Notes: a model not told the origin generated them from the sequence alone. A stretch of 13,725 bases of DNA from an uncultured Bacteroidales bacterium (GCA_937915785.1 CALGGY010000088.1:1-13725); one strand, 5' to 3'. Shown: positions 1 to 7,166, numbered from the stretch's first letter. Program-made: numbers and translations.

Positions 1-1
1 A

Positions 2-334
2 GGTCTTTTGCACACCATCACCTCCGACAACGGCAAGGAGTTTGCCATGCGCAAAGACATAGCCGAGGCATTGGACGTGAGCTATTACTTCGCCCACCCA
101 TATCATTCTTGGGAACGAGGCGCCAACGAGAACATGAACAGGCTAATCAGGCGATACCTGCCCAAGGGGACATCTTTCGAAAACTTGGAAACCAACCTTA
201 TCAAACTGGTCCAGAATAAGTTGAACCATCGGCCAAGAAAAAAATTGGGATTTCTTACTCCAATTGAGTGCTTTTTCCGTAACTTTGCAAAACCAAATTT
301 TGAAAATAATCATAGTGTTGCATTTATAACTTGA
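2..334 (+). CDS. IS30 family transposase, carboxy-terminal part (5' end outside the window)
   Basis: This is a DDE transposase that cuts and joins the ends of its own insertion sequence. The reading frame is open from the first bases of the window, so the apparent TTG start at position 8 is not a real start. The visible part begins at the second catalytic aspartate (ITSDNGKEF). It continues through the typical HPYHSWERGANENMNRLIRRY block, where the glutamate of GANEN is the expected third catalytic residue, and ends with the IS30 tail NHRPRKKLGFLTP. There is no frameshift or internal stop in the visible part, so this copy may be intact, unlike the second copy about 500 bases downstream. Family assignment is firm. 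Activity cannot be judged without the amino-terminal half. Confidence 0.88.
   Translation, partial: GLLHTITSDNGKEFAMRKDIAEALDVSYYFAHPYHSWERGANENMNRLIRRYLPKGTSFENLETNLIKLVQNKLNHRPRKKLGFLTPIECFFRNFAKPNFENNHSVAFIT
280..287 (+). promoter_or_regulatory. TAnnTTTG box near the right end of IS30 copy 1
   Basis: TAACTTTG matches the Bacteroidota -7 consensus TAnnTTTG and points out of the element. It sits inside the transposase coding sequence, about 50 bases from the IS end. The equivalent position of copy 2 (1835-1842) also carries such a box. No clear -33 TTTG is seen at the usual spacing, so activity is uncertain. Confidence 0.35.
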
Positions 335-336
335 AT
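314..336 (-). repeat. Right terminal inverted repeat of IS30 copy 1
   Basis: The reverse complement of 314-331 reads AGTTATAAATGCAACACT. It matches AGTTACAAGTGCAACACT at 831-848 with two mismatches. The extended similarity (GAAT outside the core) suggests the end lies near 336. Confidence 0.7.
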
Positions 337-533
337 TCAGCATCCGATGTCCAGTTTTTTTTCGTAAAAAAGAAGTCCAAAAACGGAATTTCAAATTAGT
401 TGCTTTCAAAAAAATGGCTTTTGGTAGCCTACTTTCAAAAAATAACCCGTGCTTAAATGTGTTGATTTACAGTTTTATACTGGTGTGTGGAAGAAAAAAC
501 GCAATTATTTTTTTTTAAAATAAAAAAAAGTCT
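337..533. other. Intergenic region with no recognisable feature
   Basis: AT-rich sequence with A/T homopolymers between the IS30 end and the tRNA promoter. No plausible coding sequence, RNA gene or strong hairpin is seen. Confidence 0.5.
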
Positions 534-541
534 TATCTTTG
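534..541 (+). promoter_or_regulatory. Promoter -7 box of the tRNA-Val gene
   Basis: TATCTTTG fits the Bacteroidota -7 consensus TAnnTTTG exactly and lies 26 bases before the mature tRNA. The -33 region is a run of T and A without an obvious TTTG. Confidence 0.65.
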
Positions 542-567
542 CAACCGCAAAACTCGAAAATTTGCCC

Positions 568-642
568 GGGAGCATAGCTCAGCTGGTTCAGAGCATCTGC
601 CTTACAAGCAGAGGGTCATAGGTTCGAATCCTATTGCTCCCA
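568..642 (+). tRNA. tRNA-Val (anticodon TAC)
   Basis: A complete cloverleaf can be drawn. The acceptor stem GGGAGCA (568-574) pairs with TGCTCCC (635-641), followed by discriminator A642. The D arm GCTC/GAGC is at 577-594. The anticodon stem TCTGC/GCAGA encloses the loop CTTACAA (601-607), giving anticodon TAC at 603-605. The T arm ATAGG/CCTAT has loop TTCGAAT (623-629). The 3' CCA is not encoded, so it would be added after transcription. The gene has its own promoter box and a terminator directly downstream, so it appears to be a single-gene unit. Confidence 0.97.
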
Positions 643-650
643 CTAAAAAG

Positions 651-681
651 AGGATTTCGCAAATGCGGAATCCTTTTTTTT
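651..681 (+). terminator. Rho-independent terminator of tRNA-Val
   Basis: AGGATTTCGC (651-660) pairs with GCGGAATCCT (665-674) with one G-T pair and a four-base loop, followed by a run of eight T (674-681). It starts nine bases after the tRNA. Confidence 0.88.
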
Positions 682-825
682 GCAAATGCACTTTTGTCTG
701 GCCAGTTTTTTTTCTTATTGCAAACGGGTGTGTTCTGCAAATTGCAGCCCATAGAGGCAAAACCTAATCACCCCAGCATATCAATGCCAAGTATATCGAC
801 ACAATACACAGAAAGTTACACCTAA
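682..825. other. Intergenic region with no recognisable feature
   Basis: Sequence between the tRNA terminator and the left end of IS30 copy 2. A short open frame can be read through it, but nothing in it resembles a protein family. Confidence 0.45.
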
Positions 826-848
826 TTTCCAGTTACAAGTGCAACACT
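826..848 (+). repeat. Left terminal inverted repeat of IS30 copy 2
   Basis: AGTTACAAGTGCAACACT at 831-848 matches the inverted right end of copy 1 (314-331) at 16 of 18 positions. It lies upstream of the transposase promoter and reading frame, as expected for an IS left end. Confidence 0.7.
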
Positions 849-896
849 GAGAAGAAAAAAAGAGCATCAAATTTTGGCACTCTCAGGTAAAATGAT

Positions 897-904
897 TACT
901 TTTG
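897..904 (+). promoter_or_regulatory. Promoter -7 box of the IS30 copy 2 transposase
   Basis: TACTTTTG fits TAnnTTTG and lies about 20 bases before the first reading frame of the transposase remnant and just inside the left inverted repeat. Confidence 0.5.
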
Positions 905-922
905 TGCTGTCTTATGAAATAA

Positions 923-1869
923 TACAATAACCTTAACAAAGAGCAAAGAAACACAATTTCCATGTGTCTGAAAAAAAATGTCGCTGTCGAATATAGCAAA
1001 TTTGATAAATGTCAGCAAACCAACCGTCAGCAGGGAGGTGAAAAGAAACACCAATATGCGCCGACACTATGTTGCAATATACGCGCAGCAGTTCTCCGAA
1101 ATGAGAAAACCGGTTCCCAGAATGCCACGGAAACTGTCGAAAAAGGATTGGCTGTACATTGAGCAGTGTCTCAAGAGACTATTGCCAATGCCAGAAAACG
1201 CGACGGCAAAAACTGCGTCTCGATTGAGTGGATGTACCACATAATCAGGCAGGACAAGGCTCGAGGGGGAACGCTATACACCTATCTGCCGCACCACCCC
1301 AAGCACCTGCGACGACCCGTGAGCTCGCGCATCCCCATCAAGTGTCGTGTGAGCATCGACGAGCGTCCTGCCGTGGTGGACGCGAAGACGCGTTTCGGCG
1401 ACTGGGAGATGGATACCATCATCGGAAATGACGGAAACGGCGCCATCGTCACCTTCGTAGAGCTCACCACAAAAAAATGCTTATGGCAAAGTCCCCTAAA
1501 GACAAGAACACCAAGGTCGTGGCCAAACTCGTTGTCCAGACGCTCCGGACTTTTGAATGCCACGTCCTTTCCATCACCACAGACAATGTATCCGAGTTTG
1601 CAGAGCACAAGTACATCGAAAAAAAACTGCACACAAAAATCTATTGCGCACACCCTTATTCCTCATGGGAGAAAGGCCCGATCGAAAACGCCAACAAACT
1701 TATCCGCCAACACATCCCTAAAAACACCTATTTTTCCCCGCTTTCAGACGACTACATCCTCTTCGTGCAGACCTAACTAAACCTACGGCCTATAAAAAAT
1801 TTGAACTTTTTCTCCCCCCCCAAAAAAATCTTCCTATCTTTGCAAAACAGCGTTGCACTTCGATGTTGA
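923..1869 (+). pseudogene. IS30 family transposase, broken by frameshifts and a stop
   Basis: The protein can be followed through changing frames. Amino-terminal NNLNKEQRNTISMCLKK (from 923) breaks at a run of eight A (971-978). The HTH part SLSNIANLINVSKPTVSREVKRN follows in another frame. A second shift near 1165-1190 leads to the first catalytic block RFGDWEMDTIIG. A third break at a run of seven A (1471-1477) leads to the second aspartate block ITTDNVSEF and the glutamate block GPIENANKLIRQHIP. TAA at 1774 then stops the frame, but similarity to the tail of copy 1 continues to TGA at 1867 (NLRPIKNL against NHRPRKKL). The usual glycine after the second catalytic DN is valine here. At least three frameshifts plus a stop make it non-functional. 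Confidence 0.9.
1835..1842 (+). promoter_or_regulatory. Promoter -7 box upstream of the zinc metallopeptidase, inside the IS30 remnant
   Basis: TATCTTTG is an exact TAnnTTTG box, 114 bases before the metallopeptidase ATG. It lies in the decayed transposase tail and aligns with TAACTTTG at 280-287 of copy 1. So it appears to be IS-derived and directed outward. No TTTG is present at the usual -33 distance. Confidence 0.5.
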
Positions 1870-1872
1870 ATC
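1849..1872 (-). repeat. Degenerate right terminal inverted repeat of IS30 copy 2
   Basis: AGCGTTGCACTTCGATGTTG (1849-1868) followed by AAT aligns without gaps to the right end of copy 1 from position 314, with six mismatches in 23 positions. This places the right end of copy 2 near 1872. Confidence 0.55.
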
Positions 1873-1955
1873 TATATCAAAAAAGTTTTCAAAATCAATA
1901 ATAAAAGTTGCGAAGATGCGTTTTTAGATTTTTCAAACACATTAAAAAAAACGAT

Positions 1956-2840
1956 ATGAAACTTACAGGACGCAGACAGAGCACAAACGTTGAAGACCGC
2001 CGCGGAAAAGGCGGAACAATAGCAGGTTTTGGCATCGGGGCAGCCATCATTGCCGGCTTGATAGCCATTATCACCCCCAAGCTCCAACAGTTTGGCATAA
2101 ATGTAAACGAAAACGACATACAAAACATAACCCAGAAGGTATTGCCCGGCACATCGAGCCAGTCTGGCGACTACACCCCAACCAAAAAAGAGCAGGAGTT
2201 CGAAGTGTTTGCCAAACAGATACTGGCCAGCACCGAGGATGTATGGACCGCACAATTCAAAAAAATGGGCAAGACATACAAAAAACCCACCCTCGTTCTT
2301 TTCAAAGGCAGTGTTCAGAGCGGCTGCGGTAGCGCCACCTCGGCAGTGGGCCCGTTCTATTGCTCTGCCGACGAAAAACTGTACCTCGACCTCGACTTCT
2401 TCAGCGAGCTGTCGTCGAAACTGGGTGCAAGCGGCGATTTTGCCTGCGCCTACGTTATAGCCCACGAAGTGGGGCACCACGTGCAGCACCTGCTGGGAAC
2501 CCTCGACCAAGCCCACGCCAAAATGGCTAAGCAAAACGAGACTGAGAAAAACAAAACCAGTGTGCGTATCGAGCTGCAAGCCGACTATTATTCGGGCATT
2601 TGGGGCTACTACGAAAAAGAGATGTTCGGCTCCATCGAGTCCGGCGATTTCGAAGAGGCGATAAACGCCGCACAGAAAATCGGCGACGACTACCTGCAGA
2701 AACGCGCCCGCGGCGAAGTTACCCCCGAAAACTTCACACACGGCACCTCGGCACAACGCATGAAATGGCTGAAAAAAGGCCTCACCACCGGCGACATGAG
2801 TGGCGCCGACACATGGAGCTGCAGCTACAACAGCCTCTGA
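1956..2840 (+). CDS. ypfJ: Neutral zinc metallopeptidase, YpfJ family (putative membrane-anchored)
   Basis: A predicted zinc-dependent peptidase of 294 residues. It begins with the family signature GRRQSTNVEDRRG (residues 5-17). A single membrane segment follows (about 22-40), and then a soluble domain. The zinc site is HEVGH (residues 170-174), with Glu207 in RIELQADYYSG as the likely third ligand. GTSAQRMKW near 263-271 is also typical of the family. The ATG at 1956 is chosen because the family signature starts there. Upstream in-frame codons down to the TTG at 1908 look like leader sequence. The gene is monocistronic, with a promoter box inside the adjacent IS30 remnant and a stem-loop after the stop. 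The physiological substrate is unknown for the family. The symbol denotes family membership only. Confidence 0.88.
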   Translation: MKLTGRRQSTNVEDRRGKGGTIAGFGIGAAIIAGLIAIITPKLQQFGINVNENDIQNITQKVLPGTSSQSGDYTPTKKEQEFEVFAKQILASTEDVWTAQFKKMGKTYKKPTLVLFKGSVQSGCGSATSAVGPFYCSADEKLYLDLDFFSELSSKLGASGDFACAYVIAHEVGHHVQHLLGTLDQAHAKMAKQNETEKNKTSVRIELQADYYSGIWGYYEKEMFGSIESGDFEEAINAAQKIGDDYLQKRARGEVTPENFTHGTSAQRMKWLKKGLTTGDMSGADTWSCSYNSL

Positions 2841-2878
2841 CTTGGCACAGCTTAGAGCGAGATCCGTAAAAAAACATC

Positions 2879-2925
2879 AAAGCCAGTATGAAACAGTACA
2901 GACCGTGCTGTGGATTACTGGCTTT
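2879..2925. terminator. Convergent, probably bidirectional terminator stem-loop
   Basis: AAAGCCAGTA (2879-2888) pairs with TACTGGCTTT (2916-2925). Inside it, ACAGTAC (2893-2899) pairs with GTGCTGT (2905-2911) around a five-base loop. It lies between the converging metallopeptidase and GH25 genes. On the minus strand the stem is followed within a few bases by a run of seven T. On the plus strand the T-rich tail is weaker. Confidence 0.7.
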
Positions 2926-2926
2926 C

Positions 2927-3742
2927 CTATTGTTTATGGGCTATCCCTTTTGTGAGAATAAACTGCCTCAAATCGTCGGGTGTGCCATTGAACATATTGA
3001 TATCCACCACATTGTCGACAATTCCGCAAACATGGCCCTGATGGGTGAATTGCCAGAACAGGCAGTTGGGCTCATCGGGCATGTCGCCAATTATCTTTGC
3101 CAGCCACAAAGGACGGTTGCTTAGCACGGTGTCGGGTTTCACAAACTGGTTGAGCAAATTCATATTGGTGTATATAATAGCTTGAGTGCCACACTCTTTC
3201 TCCACCACCGTGAGCCACTCTTTGGCACGCTGCACCATGGCGGGCGATTTCATCTCCACATCGAGCACCGGTGGCAAATCGCCGGGTTCCAGCCTTGCAT
3301 TGGCAAGGAACCACTCGGCCTGCGTTTTGCCCGACACCCCGTCGGTGAGAAAATGATAGCTGCCGCACGGTATGCCGGCGCGCTTGGCCTCTTGGTAGTT
3401 TTTATCGTAAAAGGAGTCGGCAAGGGTGTCGCCCATGGTGGCACGAATAAAAGCAAACCGCACTGCACGCAGGTTTTCGGGCACTGGCACACGTCCGCTC
3501 ACAGCTCCGCTTTTATCGCATGGCAACGACAGCTTGTCCCAAAAAATATTGCCCTGATAGTGCGACACATCTACTCCATACACTTGCGGAAACGAATCGG
3601 GTTCTACAGCCGCTGCAACGGCATCGGGTACATCGTTTGTAGAGCTGCTTGCCTTACCGTTGCACAAAAACACAGCCATGCCGCCCACAAAAGCTCCAAG
3701 CACAAACACGCCTATGGCTGCTAACAATCTTTTGGTTGTCAT
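2927..3742 (-). CDS. Glycoside hydrolase family 25 muramidase (lysozyme-like), membrane-anchored or secreted
   Basis: Predicted N-acetylmuramidase that cleaves peptidoglycan glycan strands, 271 residues. An amino-terminal hydrophobic segment (about 5-27, basic MTTKR before it) should act as a membrane anchor or uncleaved signal, exposing the enzyme to the periplasm. GH25 motifs appear in order: YGVDVSHYQG (55-64), IRATMG (99-104), GSYHF (127-131), PVLDVE (158-163), IIYTNMN (189-195), WQFT (230-233) and VDINMFNG (246-253). The acidic residues Asp58, Asp161, Glu163 and Asp247 fit the expected active-site positions. The start is supported by a good promoter at 3788-3819. The gene is transcribed alone and converges on the metallopeptidase. 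A role in cell-wall turnover is an inference from the family. Confidence 0.92.
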   Translation of the reverse strand: MTTKRLLAAIGVFVLGAFVGGMAVFLCNGKASSSTNDVPDAVAAAVEPDSFPQVYGVDVSHYQGNIFWDKLSLPCDKSGAVSGRVPVPENLRAVRFAFIRATMGDTLADSFYDKNYQEAKRAGIPCGSYHFLTDGVSGKTQAEWFLANARLEPGDLPPVLDVEMKSPAMVQRAKEWLTVVEKECGTQAIIYTNMNLLNQFVKPDTVLSNRPLWLAKIIGDMPDEPNCLFWQFTHQGHVCGIVDNVVDINMFNGTPDDLRQFILTKGIAHKQ

Positions 3743-3787
3743 TTCAAATTCAATCTTTTAACGTCGCATTATTGCATAATTTTAATG

Positions 3788-3819
3788 CAAAGTTACAACA
3801 AATATTTGTTTCTGCCAAA
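3788..3819 (-). promoter_or_regulatory. Promoter of the GH25 gene
   Basis: On the minus strand, TTTG (3819-3816) is separated by 20 bases from TAACTTTG (3795-3788). This matches the Bacteroidota TTTG / TAnnTTTG promoter. The ATG follows 45 bases after the -7 box. Confidence 0.75.
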
Positions 3820-3944
3820 AAATAATTGCCCCGGCAAGGATGCAAGGTGCCGGAAAGTGCGTGTTTTGGCATCCAACCATGGCATTGTGTTTTCGCCACC
3901 AACGGTCGAAAAACGGGTTCAACAACCTTTCAACACATTTTACA

Positions 3945-3976
3945 CTTGCAAAATCCGACTTTTTTTCGTAACTTTG
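3945..3976 (+). promoter_or_regulatory. Promoter of the gldB-like / LTA-synthase-like operon
   Basis: CTTG (3945-3948), 20 bases, then TAACTTTG (3969-3976). The expected transcription start near 3983 makes the upstream GTG at 3984 an unlikely translation start and favours GTG 4008. Confidence 0.72.
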
Positions 3977-4007
3977 CACATTTGTGTATCATAAAAAAGC
4001 ATCATAC

Positions 4008-4991
4008 GTGAGAACAAAGACCACAATCTTGGCAATGGCTGTAACCACGGCACTCTGCGCCATTTTTGCCATCGGCTGCAACCGCAATACGGCCAGCGAC
4101 GACATAAACATAAAACGTTTCGAAAGGGTGGTTTTCGGCACCCCTGTGGACGAGTTGCCTTCGGCAATAAAAGAGCATTACACCGACTACGCCCCCCTTA
4201 TCAGCGGCGACCCCGACGACACCACCTTTGTGCGCAACCTTACCGATTTTGCCACCGACCCGCAGATGCGCGACGTGTACGCCACCGTGCAGCGCCGCTA
4301 CCCCGACCTCGCATGGCTGGAAAACGGCCTCAACGCCGCCATGGAAAAAGCCCGCACACTGCTGCCAAACCTTGCCGTAAACAAATACTACACCATTATT
4401 CTCGGCACTTACGAATACAATATGAGGGTCATCTGCTTCGACTCTATGCTTGCCATCGACATAAGTCAGTATGTGATAAGCGATTATCAGGCTTTCAACT
4501 ACTACAACACGCCCATGTACATGGTGAACATGCTCGACAGCGCGCACCTGCTGCCCGACTGCATGGCCGCCGTGGGCCGTAGCCAGATACCGCAGGACTA
4601 CCGTCCGCAGTCGATGCTCGATTTTATGATATGCAGTGGCAAAGTGCTGTATTTTATGACCCAAACGCTTCCCGACGTGTCGCCCGAAGTGCTTATTCGC
4701 TACACCCCGCAGCAATGGGGCTGGACGGTGGAAAACGAAGCCAACATTTGGGGCTACCTGCTTCAGAACCAGCTGCTTTACAACACCGACTGGAACTTGA
4801 TACGCGGTTTTGTGAACGAAGGTCCGCAAACACCGCAGTTCAGCAACTCGGCACCGCGACTGGCCGATTTCATAGGGCTGAACATAGTTACCGCCTACAT
4901 GCAAAACAACAGTGTGTCGATGGAGGAGCTCTTTGCCAACACCGACTCTCAAAAAATTCTCACCCAATCGAAATACAAACCACAAAGATAA
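4008..4991 (+). CDS. GldB-family (gliding motility-associated) lipoprotein
   Basis: A 327-residue predicted lipoprotein resembling GldB. The GTG at 4008 is chosen because it gives a compact signal peptide, MRTKTTIL plus a hydrophobic stretch ending in the lipobox AIGC (Cys24). The GTG at 3984 lies about at the predicted transcription start, and ATG 4035 would remove the basic residues. GldB-like blocks seen are INIKRFERVVFGTP (34-47), YPDLAWL (98-104), ISQYVISDYQAF (152-163) and GKVLYFMTQTLPD (211-223). The strongest is the run QWGWTVENEANIWGYLLQNQ (236-255) followed by LLYNTD. The protein ends SKYKPQR. GldB is essential for gliding in flavobacteria, but homologues occur in non-gliding Bacteroidales where the role is unclear. 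It is the first gene of an operon: the membrane phosphotransferase-like gene starts 6 bases after its stop. Confidence 0.8.
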   Translation: MRTKTTILAMAVTTALCAIFAIGCNRNTASDDINIKRFERVVFGTPVDELPSAIKEHYTDYAPLISGDPDDTTFVRNLTDFATDPQMRDVYATVQRRYPDLAWLENGLNAAMEKARTLLPNLAVNKYYTIILGTYEYNMRVICFDSMLAIDISQYVISDYQAFNYYNTPMYMVNMLDSAHLLPDCMAAVGRSQIPQDYRPQSMLDFMICSGKVLYFMTQTLPDVSPEVLIRYTPQQWGWTVENEANIWGYLLQNQLLYNTDWNLIRGFVNEGPQTPQFSNSAPRLADFIGLNIVTAYMQNNSVSMEELFANTDSQKILTQSKYKPQR

Positions 4992-4997
4992 AAGCCC

Positions 4998-6959
4998 ATG
5001 AGTTTTACCCTTTTCAAAACCAAGAAAATATACCCCTACGTGCTGGCCAAATTCGTGCTGGCCTTTGTTCTGCTGCTCATCACCCAACTGGTTTTCTACA
5101 TCTACAACAGCAACCTGTTTTCGCCCGTGTCGTTCGGCGGATTTATGAAATTGCTGTGGGGCAACGTGGTGTTCGGACTTTCCACCACCGCCATGATGCT
5201 TTCGCCGTTTCTGATAATGTACGTGCTGCCCATCGGGCTGCGGTGGAACAAGGTGTACAAGGGCATTGCCGAGGCATTTTACGTGATAGGCGTAATTGCC
5301 ATGCTGTTGGCCAACCTTATCGACGCGGCCTACTACGAGTTCACTTTCCGCCGCATGACGTCGGAGATTTTCGGATACCTTGGCGTGGGCGGCGACATGG
5401 GCAACCTTATACCTCAGTTTCTGAAAGACTACTGGCTGTTTGTTATCATCTTTGTGGCACTGATAGTGGTTTTTGCGTGGTGCAGCCGCCGCATTGTGCT
5501 CGACAAGCGTGCCCCCCACCCCTTCGGCTCCACATTGATTAAGGACAGCCTGCAGTCGGTATTGGCAATAGCGCTGTGCGTGCTTATAATACGCGGCGGG
5601 TTCATATACAAGCCTCTCCGTCCCATCGACGCAAGCAAATACGCCTCGTGCGACAACGTGTCGCTAGTGCTGAACACCCCCTTCTCCATCATCCGTACCT
5701 TTGGCAAAAGCAGCGGCCTCGAGCCCAAGCACTATTTCGAAAACGAGCGTGAGCTGGAAAAAATCTTCACCCCCATAAACACCCCTATGGCAGCACTGCC
5801 CGCCGACAGTCTTGCCGCTCCCACCGACAGCCTTGCGGCAACGCCAAAAAACGTGGTGGTGATAATACTGGAGAGCTTTTCGGAAGAGTACGTCGGGTTC
5901 CTGAACCCCGACAACAAAGGTTTCACCCCTTTCCTCGACTCGCTTTCGCAACACAGCACCATATATCAGGGCATGGCCAACGGCAAACGCTCCATTGAGG
6001 GGATACCGGCGGTGCTGGCCGGAATGCCGTCGATAATGTTCGAACCTTTCATTACATCGCCCTACGCCACCAACAAAATAGAGGGAATGCCCGAGGTGCT
6101 GAAACGCCACGGATACCACACTTCCTTCTTTCACGGCGCATACAACGGCTCGATGAATTTCGACGCCTTTGCTCAATCGGTGGGCGTGGACCACTACTAC
6201 GGCAAAGACGAGTTTAACGCCGAGTGCGGCGACACTGGCTACGACGGCAACTGGGGCATCTTCGACGAGCCTTTCCTGCAGTTTATGGCCAAGAAAATAG
6301 GCACCTTCCGGCAGCCGTTCTTCACATCGGTGTTCACCATATCGTCGCACCACCCCTACACCGTGCCCAAGGAGCATGTGGGCCAATTTCCGCAAGGCAA
6401 GCACCCTATACTGCAAGTGGTGGCCTACTCCGACTACGCACTGAAACAGTTCTTTGCCGCCGCATCGAAAACCGAGTGGTACCGCAACACCTTGTTCATC
6501 ATCACCGCCGACCACACCTCGCACGCCGTTTCGAGCCGGTATTCCACCGGATACAACGTGTACAAAATACCGATGATAGTGTTCGACCCCGCCAACGATA
6601 CCCACGTGGTGAAAAACCGCATAATGCAGCAGGCCGACATCTTCCCCACCGTGATAGACTACCTGGGCATCAACGAAAAGGTGTTCTCGTTCGGCAAGAG
6701 TGTGCTCAACCCCGCCAACCCCGAATACCACATAACCTACGGCAGCAGTGCCTACCAGCTGATAAAGGACAAATACTACATCCGCTACGACGGCCAGAAA
6801 CTGGAGGTGTTCGACCGCATTGCCGACCCCGAGCTGAAAACCGACCTTGCCAAAGACAACGCCACAGCCTACCAGCCGCAACTCAACTTCCTGAAAGCCA
6901 TCATACAACAGTACAACAACCGTATGATAGAAAACCGGCTTACCGCAAACAAAAAATAA
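4998..6959 (+). CDS. LTA synthase / sulfatase family membrane protein (alkaline phosphatase superfamily)
   Basis: A 653-residue membrane enzyme with the LtaS-type layout: five hydrophobic segments (about 15-35, 55-78, 88-110, 145-162, 183-200), a linker, then an extracytoplasmic sulfatase-like domain from about residue 285. Active-site landmarks are Glu292 in IILESF, NGKRSIEGIPA (328-338), HH at 451-452 and Asp505-His506 in FIITADHTSHA. In LtaS the catalytic residue is a threonine in a GKTS motif. Here the equivalent spot reads GKRS, so Ser332 is the likely nucleophile. Gram-negative relatives transfer phosphoglycerol or phosphoethanolamine to envelope glycans or lipids, and the substrate here cannot be told from sequence. 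It follows the gldB-like gene by 6 bases, so the two are probably co-transcribed. No good terminator is seen directly downstream. Confidence 0.87.
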   Translation: MSFTLFKTKKIYPYVLAKFVLAFVLLLITQLVFYIYNSNLFSPVSFGGFMKLLWGNVVFGLSTTAMMLSPFLIMYVLPIGLRWNKVYKGIAEAFYVIGVIAMLLANLIDAAYYEFTFRRMTSEIFGYLGVGGDMGNLIPQFLKDYWLFVIIFVALIVVFAWCSRRIVLDKRAPHPFGSTLIKDSLQSVLAIALCVLIIRGGFIYKPLRPIDASKYASCDNVSLVLNTPFSIIRTFGKSSGLEPKHYFENERELEKIFTPINTPMAALPADSLAAPTDSLAATPKNVVVIILESFSEEYVGFLNPDNKGFTPFLDSLSQHSTIYQGMANGKRSIEGIPAVLAGMPSIMFEPFITSPYATNKIEGMPEVLKRHGYHTSFFHGAYNGSMNFDAFAQSVGVDHYYGKDEFNAECGDTGYDGNWGIFDEPFLQFMAKKIGTFRQPFFTSVFTISSHHPYTVPKEHVGQFPQGKHPILQVVAYSDYALKQFFAAASKTEWYRNTLFIITADHTSHAVSSRYSTGYNVYKIPMIVFDPANDTHVVKNRIMQQADIFPTVIDYLGINEKVFSFGKSVLNPANPEYHITYGSSAYQLIKDKYYIRYDGQKLEVFDRIADPELKTDLAKDNATAYQPQLNFLKAIIQQYNNRMIENRLTANKK

Positions 6960-7010
6960 AAACTTCGGTTTTTTTTTCCGCATTTTTGCAAAAAACATCA
7001 TTCGCTGTAG

Positions 7011-7166
7011 TTAAATATTCGGCTGGTTTTTCATCAAAATAGGCAATATTGGGCGTATAGGCACGGCACGTGTTATCTCCTCAAACAAGGACGACGTCAT
7101 GGCGTGAAGGAGGTTTAGCGCTTTCTCGCGAAGTGTGCCTCCCTTGTGCTCTACTATTATAAGGGG
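7011..7166 (-). pseudogene. Carboxy-terminal remnant of an unknown gene, probably cut by the prophage
   Basis: On the minus strand a 51-codon stretch is open from 7166 to a TAA at 7011-7013. It lacks a start codon at its beginning and is bounded upstream by an in-frame TAG at 7167-7169. Its translation looks protein-like (IIVEHKGGTLREKALNLLHA, then a segment ending ILPILMKNQPNI) and converges on the LTA-synthase-like gene. I do not recognise the family. The simplest explanation is the 3' end of a host gene whose 5' part lies beyond the right end of the Mu-like prophage. A chance open frame of this length is possible. Confidence 0.4.

Larger units (their letters stand above)
1..336 (+). mobile_element. 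Right end of an IS30-family insertion sequence (copy 1)
   Basis: This is the 3' part of an IS30-like element: the transposase carboxy terminus followed by a terminal inverted repeat at about 314-336. The left part lies outside the window. The right boundary is inferred by matching the reverse complement of this end to the left end of the second IS30 copy (826-848). Over the best 18 bases the two differ at only two positions. The stop codon of the transposase lies inside the inverted repeat, as in compact IS elements. The flanking target duplication cannot be checked because the other end is missing. Confidence 0.8.
826..1872 (+). mobile_element. Decayed IS30-family insertion sequence (copy 2)
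   Basis: An IS30-type element of about 1.05 kb. Its left inverted repeat is at 826-848. Its degenerate right inverted repeat at 1849-1872 keeps about 17 of 23 positions of the copy 1 end. Between them lies one transposase gene with several inactivating changes. The orientation is the same as copy 1. The element ends about 84 bases before the start of the zinc metallopeptidase gene, so its right end forms part of that gene's upstream region. Confidence 0.78.

Noticed and set aside
568..642. tRNA-Val as the integration site of the prophage
   Set aside because: The prophage encodes a DDE MuA-like transposase rather than an integrase and starts more than 6 kb away. No duplicated tRNA 3' end was seen near 7167.
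698..713. CTGGCCAG followed by T run as a second tRNA terminator
   Set aside because: An eight-base palindrome without loop cannot form a stable hairpin; the strong terminator at 651-681 already serves the tRNA.
351..714. CCAGTTTTTTTTC occurring on both sides of the tRNA (351-363 and 702-714)
   Set aside because: Mostly a T run. It does not coincide with the IS ends found by inverted-repeat matching, so it is not convincing as an attachment site or target duplication.
1908..1955. Extended amino terminus of the metallopeptidase from a TTG at 1908
   Set aside because: The 16 extra residues lack family features, and the conserved GRRQSTNVEDRRG signature follows the ATG at 1956 directly.
4002..5519. 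Long minus-strand open frame opposite the gldB-like and LTA-synthase-like genes
   Set aside because: It mirrors well-supported plus-strand genes with clear motifs. Its translation is rich in His, Val and Gly as expected from antisense reading, and no family is recognisable.
5664..7001. Minus-strand open frame of 445 codons opposite the LTA-synthase-like gene
   Set aside because: Antisense shadow of a gene with active-site motifs; composition is that of reverse-read coding sequence.
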